Below, piece by piece: positions 47,028-59,696 of a stretch of 64,000 nt of DNA. Below the pieces are notes generated by a model. It saw only the letters and a program-made list of their open reading frames with translations. It made no database searches and was not told where the DNA came from. The DNA comes from Aralia elata (taxonomy: Eukaryota > Streptophyta > Magnoliopsida > Apiales > Araliaceae). A program made the translations under genes and the position numbers. Where the stretch lies: assembly GCA_034770075.1 (NCBI GenBank), contig CM068382.1, positions 17,292,616-17,356,615 of the forward strand, given 5' to 3'. Position 1 is the stretch's first letter. Every line of letters starts with the position of its first letter.

Positions 47028-47530
47028 TCATTTTGTACATCCCATCACAAGCATAGCTTTTTCGGACAAAGACACCATTTTTTGTAAGAATACTTTGCTA
47101 GACTCAATAGAAATCTTAAACCCTTTCTTATCCAACAATTCAATAGAAATTAAACTTTTTCTAATTTCAAGTGCAAATAAAACATTCAACAAAGTTAACT
47201 TCTTTCCGGAGGTGAAAACTAGCTCAACATTTCCTTTGCCTCCAACATTAGCACGTGAACTGTTTCCTATCTGCACTTCATGTCCAACAGTGTCGTTGAA
47301 AGTTTTGAACATTTCTCAGTTGTTGCAAATATGAACTATAGCACCGGAGTCCAGCCACTAACTAGAAGGTTCACAAGCCATATTGATTTTAGAAATCATA
47401 GACACATCAAGGCTAAGATCTCAAACCATTGCTACAAGGTTCTCCTCAACCATGTTTGCAGTTCCACTTTGACAATGTTTACATTTTCTAGCATAATGAC
47501 CACTTTCTCCACAAACATGACACTTGGCTT
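47028..47530 (-). pseudogene. Copia gag end and protease
   Basis: A zinc knuckle CHVCGESGHYARKC lies at about 47520-47465 on the minus strand. The protease active site WLDSGAIVHIC follows at about 47357-47325 (DSGA codons 47351-47340), and then an open frame (47312-47028) with GNSSRANVGGKGNVELVF and LLNVLFALEIRKSLISIE, the pre-integrase region. Stop codons flank the DSGA motif, so no functional polyprotein is made. Confidence 0.85.
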
Positions 47531-47576
47531 TTCTTTTATTAGGATTAGGCTTAGACTTCTGTCCATTTTTCTTAAA

Positions 47577-48300
47577 CTACCCATTATTTTTCTTTACACT
47601 AACAGAAGAATTCTTTCCCTTTGATGTTCCTGCCTCCAAGAAATTAACACTAGACTGTCCATGAATCATATTCTTAGCATCACGTTTTCGGGTCTCTTCC
47701 TCAATACGTAAATGCTTTTGAATTTGATCCAATGAAAAATCCTCAAATATGTGCATCAATTTCTTAGCAAAATTTTTTTAATAAGAAGGCAATTTTGCAA
47801 TTACAGATCCTACTTGAAAATTTTCAGGCAGTTTAATTTTTAGTGCTTTTAATTTATTTACAATAACTTGAAACTCATGCACTTACTCTAGAATTGGTTT
47901 ATTATCAACCATTTTAAAATCAAGGTACTTTAAAATTAAATATTTATTAGTACCTTCCTCTTCAGCTTTTTACTTGAACTCCAATGTCTCCCACAGTTTT
48001 CTTGGAGACTTGACATTCGTATACAGATCGTAGAGTCTGTTCGACAGTGTATTCAGAATATGCCCTCGAGCAAGATCCTCATCCTCTGCTCTTTTCCTCT
48101 TTTATTTGAGTTCTTCTAGCACAACAACATTAGGCTCTTGTCCTTCAACAAGAATGGGATCAACAGAAACTGGCTGAATATTTGGGTCCAATATATAAGC
48201 AATCTTTAACACAGTTAATAAGAACTTCATCTTATCCTGCCAGCGCCTAAAGTTATTTCCATCAAACCTGTCCAGTTTGACAAAATCCTAGTTCATGATT
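47577..48300 (-). pseudogene. Copia gag, degenerate
   Basis: A short open frame (47759-47577) with FSLDQIQKHLRIEEETRKRD matches the part of copia gag that precedes the nucleocapsid. Upstream to 48300 the minus strand retains gag-like words (for example a WETLEF-type region near 47990) interrupted by stops. It is recognised mainly by position between LTR and knuckle. Confidence 0.6.
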
Positions 48301-48340
48301 TTGAACGATTCAAAATCTATCACGTTAAACACCTTAAGTT

Positions 48341-48980
48341 TGTTAGGAAAAATGATCTAAATCAAAAGACAAGAATTGACACGGGTAATCCTTGTTCTTA
48401 AGGTGTTTAATGTCCTCTACCAAAATCGATTTTGCTAAGGGTTCAAACAATATACCTCTAGAATATATGTCAAATCTAAAAGGTTTTGGATATCTTGTGA
48501 TAGCAAATTCACAAAGAATCCCACAAATACTACTTTGTTCGAGTTCTGGTTTTCTAAGAACAAAATGTGAAGAAGATTGATAACATAGACTGTTACCATA
48601 TCCTTATATCAGTTTTCAACAAACTAAAACTGATATGATATTAATTATTCATTCATAATAATTATTGTAACAATCATATAATTAAGCCATTAATACTTCA
48701 ATAACTAAAAGAAATTCAAACAGTCTTCTTTGAATTTTAGGTGCACTAAATTTGACTCATCCTAAAAAGATAGGCTCATGGCTCAATCGAGACTCCTAGC
48801 GACGATGCGCACGTGCGAAGTGCGCCAATGTGACTTTGCTACGCGAACCGGCCCCAGCCCCGTCGCGAGCACGGGCGGGTGGTGCTTTGCTCCACGTCCT
48901 TGGGACCATTTTCAAGCCTTCCTTTTAGTACCACAAGTAAATAATATTATCACTCATATACTAATATAGTAGTAAATAGT
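48341..48980 (-). repeat. Truncated copia 5' LTR
   Basis: TGTTAGGAAAAATGATCTAAATC matches the LTR start at 42887 and stays colinear until AGTAAATAGT at 48980, where the paralogue continues with ATTATGTCTC but this copy changes to unrelated sequence. The missing third means the copia element lost its transcription start region. Confidence 0.85.
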
Positions 48981-51085
48981 AAGGCTAATGACAAAATTGT
49001 CCCTCCAAGTTAGGTGAAAATTAATTTGTTCCTCAAAGTTTAGAAATCGACAATCAAAACCTCAAAATATTTTAAAACAACAATTGTGTTCCTTTTGACT
49101 AGCTCCAGTCAATTTTGATCGAAATTTGAAATGTACCTGTCATATGTGTATTTTTATATAACTTGACTATATCTAAATACTATTGATCACATTTGACTAC
49201 TTTTGACCATATAAAGTAAAATAAATACAGTTAAAAATTATTTAACCAACATAAAATTACTTGACAAATATGGTTTGACCGTATTTGGCTTATTAAATTC
49301 ATATAAAATCTATATAAATACTTATTTTGACGTATTAAATATGTATAAATCCTTATAAATAATTATTATTCTATGTTAAATTATTAGAATTAAATATTAA
49401 TACAAATATTACAATTTGACTTTTTAAACTTATATACCTTTAAATTTATCAAACACAAATTAAACTTTAAAAAGTCCAAATTAACCTTCCATCTTCACCA
49501 ACCTCATCTTCTTCCTTCAACCCATTAACACTTGTCACCGCCGCCCTCAACCTGCACCTTTCTAGCCACCATAATTCCATAGCTCTGGCTGCCTTTAAAA
49601 CCCCACTCAATCCCCTACACCATCGCATTTCATCTGCCCTTGTGCTTGCTTCAGATCTGAAATTTCTAAAGCCTCAACTCCGTTGTTATGTCTCCATTAA
49701 AATAACCCAAATCGCAACAGAAGTTGCGACCCTCCTTAGCTATTATTCCATTTCAGCCACTTGACTTATATCTCTGCCCCGATCTGTAAACTCAGACCCC
49801 GATATTGAAACCTAACTTGTTGACCTCCTCCCACCAGTACCAAGAGAGAAAGAGAGATAAAATTGTGAAATTTTTCACCAAAATTTTAGAAAATAGTTAT
49901 AGATATAGAAACAGAGAAATTGCATCTGATTATGAGGAAAATCGAACCAAATAAAAGCCATTTTGAAGAATGAGTACATGGCCATTAGCAGCAACAATGA
50001 ATCTGGTGAAGATTTTCTTTTAAATTTCTTCAACTGGGACAACTGGTATGAAGATTATGGAACTAATAGAATGGAACTTGAAATTTTGGGTCAGGACATA
50101 AAGAATGGAGAGAATTAGATATTTTGAATATAGAGAAGGGGAAAATAACTTTTTGAGGATGATGAATCTATTCTCATAGATTATTCAGGTTTCTTTTATA
50201 TTTGTTCTTTTTATTCTTTTTGTAATTCATTGTTCTTTTTTTTTTTAAATATATAATAGGTGTATTTGAAAAATAAATGTATTTGAAAAATACTAAGTGT
50301 ATTTAGATGTTATTTCAAATATATAACAAGAAATACATATTCAACTCACAAATAAATGACACTTGGCAGTCTCAAACCAAAAAACAGTCGGATCGACGAG
50401 AAGGGGACGACATTGTGGTAACGTATTGAAATTCACTCCCTCTTCTCCGCTCCTCCATAGATATGATATTTCTCTCTATATATACAATGTATAACTTAGG
50501 ACTATAGTTGGGTATTTAATTGCCAGCATATGCAAGCCCTGAATCCCTTGAATATTGTGGACTTTTAATTTTGAAGTTAAGAAAATGATTGGTTTCAAAA
50601 TGGTTTTGAAGTTCGGGCTTTTTTCCATATTTGGGTTGCATGTTAAAAGCATTGAAGAAAATTTGGTACAAAGACGATATTTACCAGTTCCGTATTAGTA
50701 CTGAACCAGTATAACATTTCCAGAATACTTGTTTAATCGGTATTGGTATAATATCCTTTTTTGAGTACAAGCGTAAGCGGTACGGTATGGTACGATAAAT
50801 TACCATTGCACACCCCTAATGATCTTTGTGTAAGCAAGTAATAGTTCGAAGTTTCGTATTGCTATATACTATGTTTTAGTTATTTTATAAAAATATGATA
50901 CCTAATTATAAACCACTACCTCGTCATACAATTAATATTGCAAAATTATATATTTTGCCTAAGTTTTGCACTATTAACTATATGTACGATTTTATACTAA
51001 TAGTTCTATTACGAGGTAGATGATTGTTATATTATAAAGTCAAGTACAATAATACACAAAATGATACTCAAGGTACAAATTTTCA
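48981..51085. other. Noncoding interval with degenerate repeats
   Basis: It starts GGCTAATGACAAAATTGTCCC, typical of plant repeat ends, and is AT-rich with a C-rich stretch at 49490-49700. A 46-codon frame at 49978-50118 (MAISSNNESGEDFLLNFF...) is acidic and resembles nothing I know; I do not call it a gene. I see no supported gene in the interval. Confidence 0.6.
50640..50818. mobile_element. Possible small hAT-type remnant
   Basis: The stretch contains ACGGTATGGTACGATAAATT and ends ATTGCACACCCCTAA. The reverse complement of that end (AGGGGTGTGCAAT) resembles ends of nonautonomous hAT elements in plants. The other end and an 8-bp duplication were not found, so this is weak. Confidence 0.3.
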
Positions 51086-52209
51086 TTTTAATGTTTTAGT
51101 TAACTAAAAGATACAAAAGTTTTGAGAAAATTTGGGAACACAAGAGAAAGGCAACAGTTACACGTAAATAACGTTTGTACTAAGCAATCAATATGCAAGT
51201 AGGATTAACTGCAAAAGTATCCTTTAAAATTTTATAAAATTTCACTTTTAGCCTCAAAGTATCAACTTTCTTAAATGTATTCCTTCAAGTTTATTTTTTT
51301 TATATAAAATTATCCCCTTTTAACATATTGGTGAAATTATAGATTGCAATCCTTTAAATATATGTATGAAATTATTATTATTTACGTTTCATATAACGTA
51401 TATATTGTTGCATTCATACGTTTGGAATTGGTCAAATGTGTATTTAACTATATAAAATATGAGTTTTGACATACAATTTCACTAATATGTTAAAAGGAAA
51501 AAACAATTATAAAAAATTTGAACTCAAAGGAACACTACTGAAAAAATTAGTGCTTTAAAGTTAAAATTTTGAGGGACACTTTTGCAATTAACCCTTATAA
51601 ATATTGTTTAACTTGTTTCGTGTTGAGGGGATATATGATAGTAAAATTCTCTCCAAGTAACTCCCTTATTTTCACGAAAAAGGTTTACTTCGTTATTTTT
51701 TTTTTGTTTCACAGAAAGAGTTTACTTTTTAGTGATAATTGTATAAAATGACATATTATTCTCAATTTTGTAATCATAATTTTATTATCATACTACTCTA
51801 TTAAGTACAATTTATTAATTTTAGGGGTTTATATGGTACAAAAAATATATCATTAATATTTATAAATTTCACAAACATGGAATACTTCCATTTTTTGGTT
51901 TGAGCTATGTGTACTTACTTACGGCCTATAGATGATCACACTGTTTATTTATTTTTTTGAGAACCTACACTATTACAATGTAATAAATTTAGGGATACAT
52001 TTCAATCTTAAGGGCTTAGAGGGAAGCCTAGGAAAGGGGTCAAGAGGAGAATTTAAGGGCAACATACGGTTTGAATATTCTAAAATGTGCTCGAGGAATT
52101 TCTGACTTTTTACCTGTAACCTTGCACAGTTAATGGAGAGACTTTTAATAAATCAAAGATGTAATAAAAAGAAAACCTATAGATCAATTTGCACCCAATA
52201 ATAAAAAAA
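51086..52209. repeat. Repeat R, copy 2 (noncoding)
   Basis: Colinear with 39757-40883, including the TIR element (51202-51593 here) and the end GCACCCAATAATAAAAAAA, at which the second MULE begins. In the other copy this end leads into the sHSP promoter. No supported gene. Confidence 0.85.
51202..51593. mobile_element. Small TIR element in repeat R copy 2
   Basis: Ends GGATTAACTGCAAAAGTATCC and, inverted, GGTTAATTGCAAAAGTGTCC match the copy at 39872-40278; internal sequence is similar, with a short deletion near the right end. Noncoding. Confidence 0.6.
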
Positions 52210-52285
52210 GGGCTCTTTACAGTAATATACAACTTTTAGTAAACAATTACAAAAATAGTACACAAATAAAATAATTACAAAAAAA
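52210..52285 (+). repeat. MULE terminal inverted repeat (copy 2)
   Basis: Matches the reverse complement of 1170-1243 with scattered differences. The flank ATAAAAAAA (52201-52209) is a plausible target duplication half but is low complexity. Confidence 0.65.
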
Positions 52286-52581
52286 GTGCAATATGGACAA
52301 AATAATTACAAAACATATAATAATCAAAGCCCTGAAAAAAAGGAAAAAGATAGATACGGTTACAAGGCAGTTACCATTATTTCCAAACCCAATCAAATTG
52401 ATCGAAGTAAACAAGTAACTCAATAACCAGGAACCTCCATTGCCGATAATCACTCAAATTATACAGATTCTTCTATTGCCGAATTCAAATCAAAGTAAAC
52501 AAATCATTCAATTCTTTGTCAACGTTCGAACTCTGTCATTCTCATCGCTACCATCGTTCACACCATCGTCACCATCGTTTC

Positions 52582-55318
52582 TGTGACACTCCCAAATCCG
52601 GGTACTTCATTTCCTCAGGATTTGGTGTTCACAATCCAAAAACATCACATCACATCTAACTACCCATTCAAATATAAATGAAAATACTTGAATAGAAATA
52701 GAAATCTCCCATTAGAGGGTTACAACATCATTCATAAACAAATCCCAGGTCATCTAACCTTAAATAAACATCAGTGCGGAAAACATAATTCAAGTCTATT
52801 ACATAAATAACAATAAAGCAAATACAACAAGTCTTCATCACTTGTTTGCTTTTCCTTTGCCCTTACCAGTGGATGGCTCATCAGTTCTTTCAACTTTAGC
52901 TGCAATGTTATTATGCAAGAGTGAGCAATGGTTGCCCAGCAAGTATAACAACAACGACAATAATAACATGCGAAATAATCAACGGATATCGAATAATTGA
53001 AGATTTAGCTTTTGCGTCAAGAATGTAACACAAGATTCAAAAGAACGTCTGAGGGTCTTAAGACCACGAACTATGTCCTAGGTTGTCAAGTATTCCTACT
53101 TTAAACCTTTAACAGTCGTAAGACTATATGGACCTTGCTTCTCGTACTCAGGGGGATCAGCCCTTTGTACCATGTATGTGCACAACATCTTAACGCTAAC
53201 GCGTAAATAATATCCCCTGTATAAGGGTTGTTCATCTCAGTTTGACATCGGAGTCCGCACCAAAGGAAGTTTGGTTTGGATTTACTTCAATAACGTTTCT
53301 AGAATTTAGAACGCTCATCAACTATGGACTAGTCGAATCAATAGGGTTTGCTAGTCAATCAAGGTTTAAAAGGTGTAATTCGAGAATTAAAACTAAATCT
53401 CACAAAAGGTACAATTGAATAAGTTTTATATAACTGAAGTATTACAAAGAGGAAATTAAAGCGTCTCATTGAATCCATGAAATTGAATGGAATAGAAACA
53501 ATAACTTGCTCGAGTAAGTAATAGCATTATGAAACATATATGATAAGAGAGTTAAGTTCAGGAACTTGCGTAAACGTAAAAGTAAGGATAAGATACTTGC
53601 CTTGTGCATAGACTATAAATTTAAGACTCACGTTCTCTAATCAACCTATACATTCCGTTTATAAAACAGTAACAATAATTAGTTACAGTATTATAAACAC
53701 GTTAGGATTCATTCTCATCCAAAATTTCTATTTTAATAACTCAGTTGACATCGAACAATCAACGGGTTTATGCTTACCACGTATTACAGTAATTTAACTT
53801 TCATTTTATACATTAGCCTAAGCTTTAGGTATAACCACGATTTCATGCCATGATCACAAAGAAAGAATAAAATTTTTACTCTCGTCTTTTTACTCTTTTT
53901 TTTTTTTTTTAAATTCTCGCCGGGGCGGGAAAACTCTTCACAAAAATCTCGCCGGGGCGAGGAATTGCTTCACAAAATCCCCGCCGGGGCGAGAAATTGC
54001 TTCACAAAATTCTCGCCGGGGCGAGAGATCCCTTTACAAAATTCTCGCCGGGGCGAGAATTACGAATTCCAGTTTCTGCAGTTCGCGAAGAACGCAGAAA
54101 CAGGCCAAAAATTTCCCATTTTGTTATTCATACATCAAATTAAACATGCCCAATTATCATATATGGTATGAAATCAAAACCCATTCCATAAACAGTGATT
54201 TTAACATCACAGATAATCTATACAACCCAATTAAAGACCAAAAATCTAACTGTTCATACTTATTATAGATTTTTGATACAGTTAACAAAATTAATCGCAG
54301 TAAACTCGTTTATTGGCCAAATTAATCCGTTTGAACTCTGTATTGTTCATTTAAACATGCATAATTATACCCAACTATCAATTTCAAGTTACATAAACCA
54401 TTTAAAGCATATAATTTGTACATAAGGACCAGATATACAATTTTCATACTCTGTAACTCTTGAAAAACTCGATTGAGCATAATTACATGGATTTAATCAC
54501 TTTAAATCATGCCTACATGGTATCAATCATGTTATAATCACATAGTAACATACATATAATCATATCATGCGTTAATCGCCAATTTAGTCTTTTACAGAAA
54601 ACTCAAAACACGTATAATCATGGAAGAACTTTCAGAGTATGAATTAAAACTTAAATTAGAAGAATTACCTTTGATTAGTGGTTTGAGTTATGCAAGAATA
54701 TGAATGAAATTCTCCAATTCTCTAGATTTTCTCTCTTTTTCTCTCTGATAATCTCTAATTTGGTTTAAGCACAATGCGTGAAAAGAAAAGAAAACTGATA
54801 CTAATACTGGCGTACATGGTTGTCAGTTAACCCCATAATGGTTAACTGACTTCAACCCCCATTTAGGCACTGTTTGGTTGTCATTCATTCTTCCTTTCTA
54901 ATTTATTTTAATAAATAGCTTAGTACATAGTTTCATGTCACAATTTAATCAACTAAATAATCTTAATAAAATCAAATATATAAAATAGAATAATTCTACA
55001 TTAAATCACATAGTCATATAAATAAAATTCTCATTTATTAATAATGACAATTTACTAATTCTCTAATTAATAATTAAATTAATTAGAAATTACATTATAC
55101 TTATTTAAATAATGTATTTAATCAGATAAATTCAATTAAACACATATTTTAAATATAAAAATTCTCTACATTAATATAATTAATGTAACACATATAATTA
55201 AATTAATCTACCACAAATTCATCGATTAATCAATTAACTCAAGAATTAAATCATCGAAAAATATTTATTTAATTCAATAAATATTTAAAATAAGTTACAA
55301 AAATTCTCGTTCGTCACA
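52582..55318 (-). mobile_element. Gypsy family A solo LTR inside MULE copy 2
   Basis: 2737 bp with a perfect GTTTC duplication (52577-52581 and 55319-55323). It is colinear with the LTRs of element A from TGTGACACTCCCAAATCC to CTCGTTCGTCACA. It is more diverged than they are from each other, so it is an older insertion of the same family, and lacks the 63-bp extension seen at 3397. It interrupts an (ACCATCG)n-like stretch of the MULE leader. Its T-run is short (15) and its dyad cluster (53917-54060) has fewer units. Confidence 0.95.
53896..54061. repeat. Short poly(T) and CTCGCCGGGGCGAG dyad cluster in solo LTR
   Basis: Fifteen T bases followed by CTCGCCGGGGCGGG, CTCGCCGGGGCGAG and variants, with the same CTTCACAAAATTCTC linkers as element A. 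It shows the arrangement is an old property of family A, and that the long T-runs of element A are expansions. Confidence 0.85.
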
Positions 55319-55323
55319 GTTTC

Positions 55324-56583
55324 CAACATCGCCACCATCGTTCCCACAATCGCCACCATCTGTATGTCCTATTTTTTACTTTTTTATTAATTTAATATTG
55401 GTTAAAGGTTGAGAAGTAGTTTATTGATTGATTACAGATGAAAAAAAGGTATAACTGTAATATGAAAATTTGGTATGTTTTTTTCTATCACAAATTCACT
55501 TTCATACGAAGTTATTACAAATTTTAAATTGGTTACTTTAAAATAAGTGTTTAGTTACGTAATTTTAATTGTTCAGTTGTTACTTGGTAACAAGATTATG
55601 AAACACATTGATTTGGTTATGAACTGGAAGCAAACAATGTGGTTTATAAGAATGGTTACCATTCAGATATATTTTGGTTACTTAAATATAAGTATTTGGA
55701 TACTTAAAGTTACTTGAATATAAGTATTTATTATGACACGCGTGTAATTGAGTATAAATTTAATGTGAACAATATGTTTCATATTTATGGTTACCAAAAA
55801 TGAATATGTTTGTTACTACATAGGTTTGATTTGGTTACCAGTAAAATTATATTTTGGTTACCAGTTAGCTATAGTGCGGTTACTATTATAGTATTGATTA
55901 TTAGCTATATTGTAAATGGTATTGGTTACTATCTAGTATTTTCTTGGTCACCAATTAGCAATGTGTTTGTTACTAATGAATGACATTTACATTTTTATAG
56001 TTAGATATTATTTGATTACTGACGTATGATTAATAGGTTACTTAGATTTACTTGTTTAACGATTAAATGGTTCCCATTTCATGATATACATTATTTTGAT
56101 TATTAAGGAACAAAGATGTGTTTCATTTTGTTGGATACCAGATTTATATATGTTGGTTATTGTGTATTTTCGTATGGTTATCATTCACATTAGTGAATTT
56201 TTAAAATCATGTGGCTGAGATATTGTTAAATATTTAATTGGTTCTAAGGTCATGATACACATTGATTTGATTATAAGCTGAATGGTGAAAATTTGTTTAA
56301 TATTTATGTTAACCAATAGTATGTAATTTAGTTACTAAAAACTTTTGATTTGGTTACAATTTTCATTATTTTTTCTAACTGCTTGAATTCCGTAGTTACT
56401 CAAATTAATTAATTGTTTACCATCATATAAATGCTTGGTAACATATATTTATTTGTTAAATAAAAGTCTTTGGTCACCTATGTCTACAATTTGTTTCATT
56501 GTTTAATTTAAATATATTTTGGTTACTGTTGAATACGCAGTTGATCACTTATGTTTACTTGGTTATTATTTAAATAGACCCCA
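55324..56583 (+). other. MULE copy 2 presumed 5' intron, GGTTAC-rich (left part)
   Basis: AT-rich, noncoding, with many TTGGTTAC/TGGTTACC words on the plus strand. After the nested solo LTR (56584-59696) it continues at 59702 to an acceptor-like TTGACGCAG near 59846, shortly before the transposase start. It corresponds to 319-766 of copy 1 on the other strand. Confidence 0.5.
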
Positions 56584-59500
56584 TGTGACGCCCCCAAATC
56601 CGGGTATCTCAAACCCGAATCCGGTGCTACACGGTACATCCCATTCCATACAACATAATAGACATGAATGTAATTACTATATTATTACAACACGTCTTAC
56701 TCTCAATCCCAGGTTCTATTACCATAACATCATACCAAATATATAATAAGTCTTAGTATTACAACATTACTAATACAAATAAACTACGATGTCGTCTAGA
56801 CGTTCATCTTGCCCTTTCCCTTGTCCTTACCGGAACCTTCGCCCCGCTCGGACTTAGCTGCAATGTTTAATATAAAGCAAGAATGAGCATTCAATTGCCC
56901 AGCAAGTATAACAGTTGAATAACAACAATATCTTCAATCATATCATTTCTCTTCGACAACTGAACAATAGTTGTGAAATATTCTGAATAAACAAGAATAA
57001 TACTTTGCTTTCGTTTTAAAAAAATATATTTTTGAAACGACATTGAGTGGTCATAAGACCTTGAACTTTCTTTTTGCTTTCTTGAAAAGGTACACAACAT
57101 TATAACTGCAAACCGTCTTACTTACGAGCACTTCTAGGTGATCAGCCTATTGTACTCTATGTTGATCAACACTCTAGTTGGAAACGACTATATGCGTTTG
57201 TTTTAGGCGCTCGATGCCTTGTCAGAATAACTGACTAAAAACTGCCCCTAATAGTAGGGTTGTTCATCTCATTCATGTCTCGGAATCCTAACCAAAGCAA
57301 TTCGGTTGGATAGCTCTACTTAATCATCAATAACATTTCAAGGATTTATTATCAAATCAATAAAATATTTCAATATCTGTCTAGCCGAAACAAATGGCAT
57401 CGACGTTCTCTATAACAGTTCATACATATGTGAACTTGAAAGCTTCAACAATTTATGTCATAACATAGCTCGAATACTTGTGCAAATACTAAAGATTTAC
57501 ATAAGTAAGGAATTCACACAACCATATATATATTGCGTAAATCGAACTTCAAACATCGCATGAGAGTCAAGAGAATATAATCAAATGAATCAAATAAACT
57601 TGCACAATATACGTCTCTTGTATAAGATACGAAACTTGCATTCAATACTGAAAATGAATGAAGCTAGAGAACTTGCCCAACACAAAGGTTAGACAAGGGT
57701 TTAGCAAACTTGCCTTAAGCGCTTGCTACTAGTTGACGTTAATCGCCCTTCAAATATGTCCTACGCATTTAAACATATATTCGCATACCAATTAGTCTCA
57801 CAATAGACACCAAACATTGGCTTACATTAATCAAGACATTATAATCATTACGAACATTGATTGCCACTATGACTACCCAAACGGGGGTCTCGCTCTTCAT
57901 TAACCAAATCTATGCTATTCATTTCATTTAACCAAATCTCACGTGACTTAGTCATTTCATGCTTGGGGTCATTCAACTATTACACTAACATATCATACAT
58001 ATGTCTTGGGGTATTTATAATATGTTGGGTTTATATAAACATGCATCGCATCAATAACACAAAGCAACAGAACAATTCACCTCTGCAGACCGGCGCAGCG
58101 GCGCAGGTCTTGTACTTGGGAGTGGCGCAGCTGCGCCACTCTAATCCAGGGACTTCCAGCTCCGCAACCCAGCGTAGCTGCGCAGGTGCTATGCTTGGGA
58201 GTGGCGCAGCTGCGCCACTCTGCATCTAGGGACTTTCAAGTTCTGCTACTGCAGAACCCAAAAATCCAAACCAATGATACCGTCCCATTTGCTTCTTAGC
58301 CATTATACAACAAGTCTATATGACTCAAAACATACTTTTACAACTGAGCTATGCATCATAACATCATCTAATCAATTAATCATCTCTAATTCTCATGTTC
58401 CTTAGAGAAATCATTCTCTTAGACATTAAACCAAATAGTTGGTGGGCATGGCTTTAGAGTTCATAACTCATAGCCTATCATTACATGGTTACCATTGACT
58501 TCACATATGAAATCAACTCCCATAGCTTCTGGACATATACCAACAATACACAACCAATGCACATAACCAAACCAAGATGATTACCACTTCATTATTAACA
58601 ACATATGAATAACAGTCCACTAATGTCCATTTCAGTCCATTTCTTGATTCCTTATGCATAGGTTGATTCTCATTCATTGTTCCACTTTTACACATTAACA
58701 AGGTTTAATAGAGCTAACAACATTCATACACATGTTCATGAGCAACCAAGCAATTTCAGCAACATTACTCCAACAAGCAATCATAGCAAAACTAGAAACT
58801 TGGAAAGAATGTGGAAATGAGCTAAGCTCTAAATTGCATACCTCTTGAGCTTGTTCTAAGGTGTTAATGAATCAAATAGCAGCTGTTACCACACTCCTTC
58901 TTCTTCCTCAATTCACCCGTTCACACTCAATTCCTACACTCTCTCAATTTTCAGCTATCTTACCAAGCAACAAGTGAAAGGAATGGAGGCTAAGCAATGG
59001 GAGAGTATATATAGAAGAAGTGATCAGAGCTTCATGGATGGGTTGAGGGCTGAGCATGCCAGACACGGCAGCTCCCAATGCTCGGGTAGGAGAGCTTCGG
59101 CTCCTCCAAGGTTTGGTCCGCCATTGGGCTCTCCCCCTCCCTTCTCCCGAGTTGTTCTTCCTCTACCAAATGCAGCGTTGCTTCTCCCCAAATGCATCAC
59201 GTTCTTCATTCCTTCTCCCTCTCTTCCTTCTCCCGTACTCTTCTTCCTTCTACAAATGGTTCAGCTGAATACATAACCTATTTCCCTCATGGGTCATGGG
59301 TTGTGGGTCATGGGGTGCGGGTTTGGGTCATGGACTTGGTCCATGGGTTTTGGGCTTCTAATTTAATATCAATTGGGATTCTAATAAATATCCAATTAGG
59401 CTCAAATAAATCCCACACTTGGATTATTAACCCCTTTCATTAACGCTTTGGCGAAATTATGAAAAGTCATAAAATCGAAAAGGCATCTTGGCGTAAATAG

Positions 59501-59696
59501 CGCTTTAGTGCTATTTCTCTAATGATTTAATCATCTCCAATAAAAATAATAACAATAAAAATTATCACCTACACATCATATGTAGTAATAAAATATTCAA
59601 ACACATAACACGGAATAATATTAATAAAAGTTCAATTTATTCAATAAAATTCGTAGGCTCGTGTTACAAAGCTACCCGTGATCCGCGATCGTTACA
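56584..59696 (-). mobile_element. Gypsy family B solo LTR (B2) inside MULE copy 2
   Basis: 3113 bp with a perfect CCCCA duplication (56579-56583 and 59697-59701). It reads TGTGACGCCCCCAAATCC to CGCGATCGTTACA on the plus strand, the reverse complement of LTR B1 (5555-8740) and very similar throughout, including the palindrome block. Solo LTRs arise by recombination between the two LTRs of one element. No gene; open frames at 57912 and 58974 are LTR sequence and have counterparts in B1. Confidence 0.95.
58085..58225. repeat. Palindrome-bearing tandem repeat in LTR B2
   Basis: Perfect 22-bp palindromes at 58120-58141 and 58199-58220 (core GGCGCAGCTGCGCC), period 79, with degenerate GCGCAG dyads between. 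It is the inverted counterpart of 7060-7215, showing that the palindromes have stayed intact while linker bases changed. Confidence 0.85.

Larger units (their letters stand above)
44014..48340 (-). mobile_element. Ty1/copia internal region, degenerate
   Basis: On the minus strand, right to left, the order is gag with a zinc knuckle, protease, integrase, reverse transcriptase and RNase H; integrase before RT is diagnostic of Ty1/copia. All domains carry stops, frameshifts or active-site changes. No recognisable initiator-Met PBS is present beside the right LTR at 48341, so the primer tRNA is unknown or the site is lost. The element predates the sHSP segment duplication, because its LTR is in both copies. 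Confidence 0.88.

Noticed and set aside
48302..48340. Candidate copia primer-binding site beside the right LTR
   Set aside because: The minus strand reads AACTTAAGGTGTTTAACGTG, with no match to initiator-Met tRNA and no TGG start; it cannot be called.
49978..50118. Small acidic 46-codon frame
   Set aside because: No homologue recognised, no promoter or 3' signal seen, and it lies in a repeat-like noncoding interval; one open frame of this length is expected by chance.
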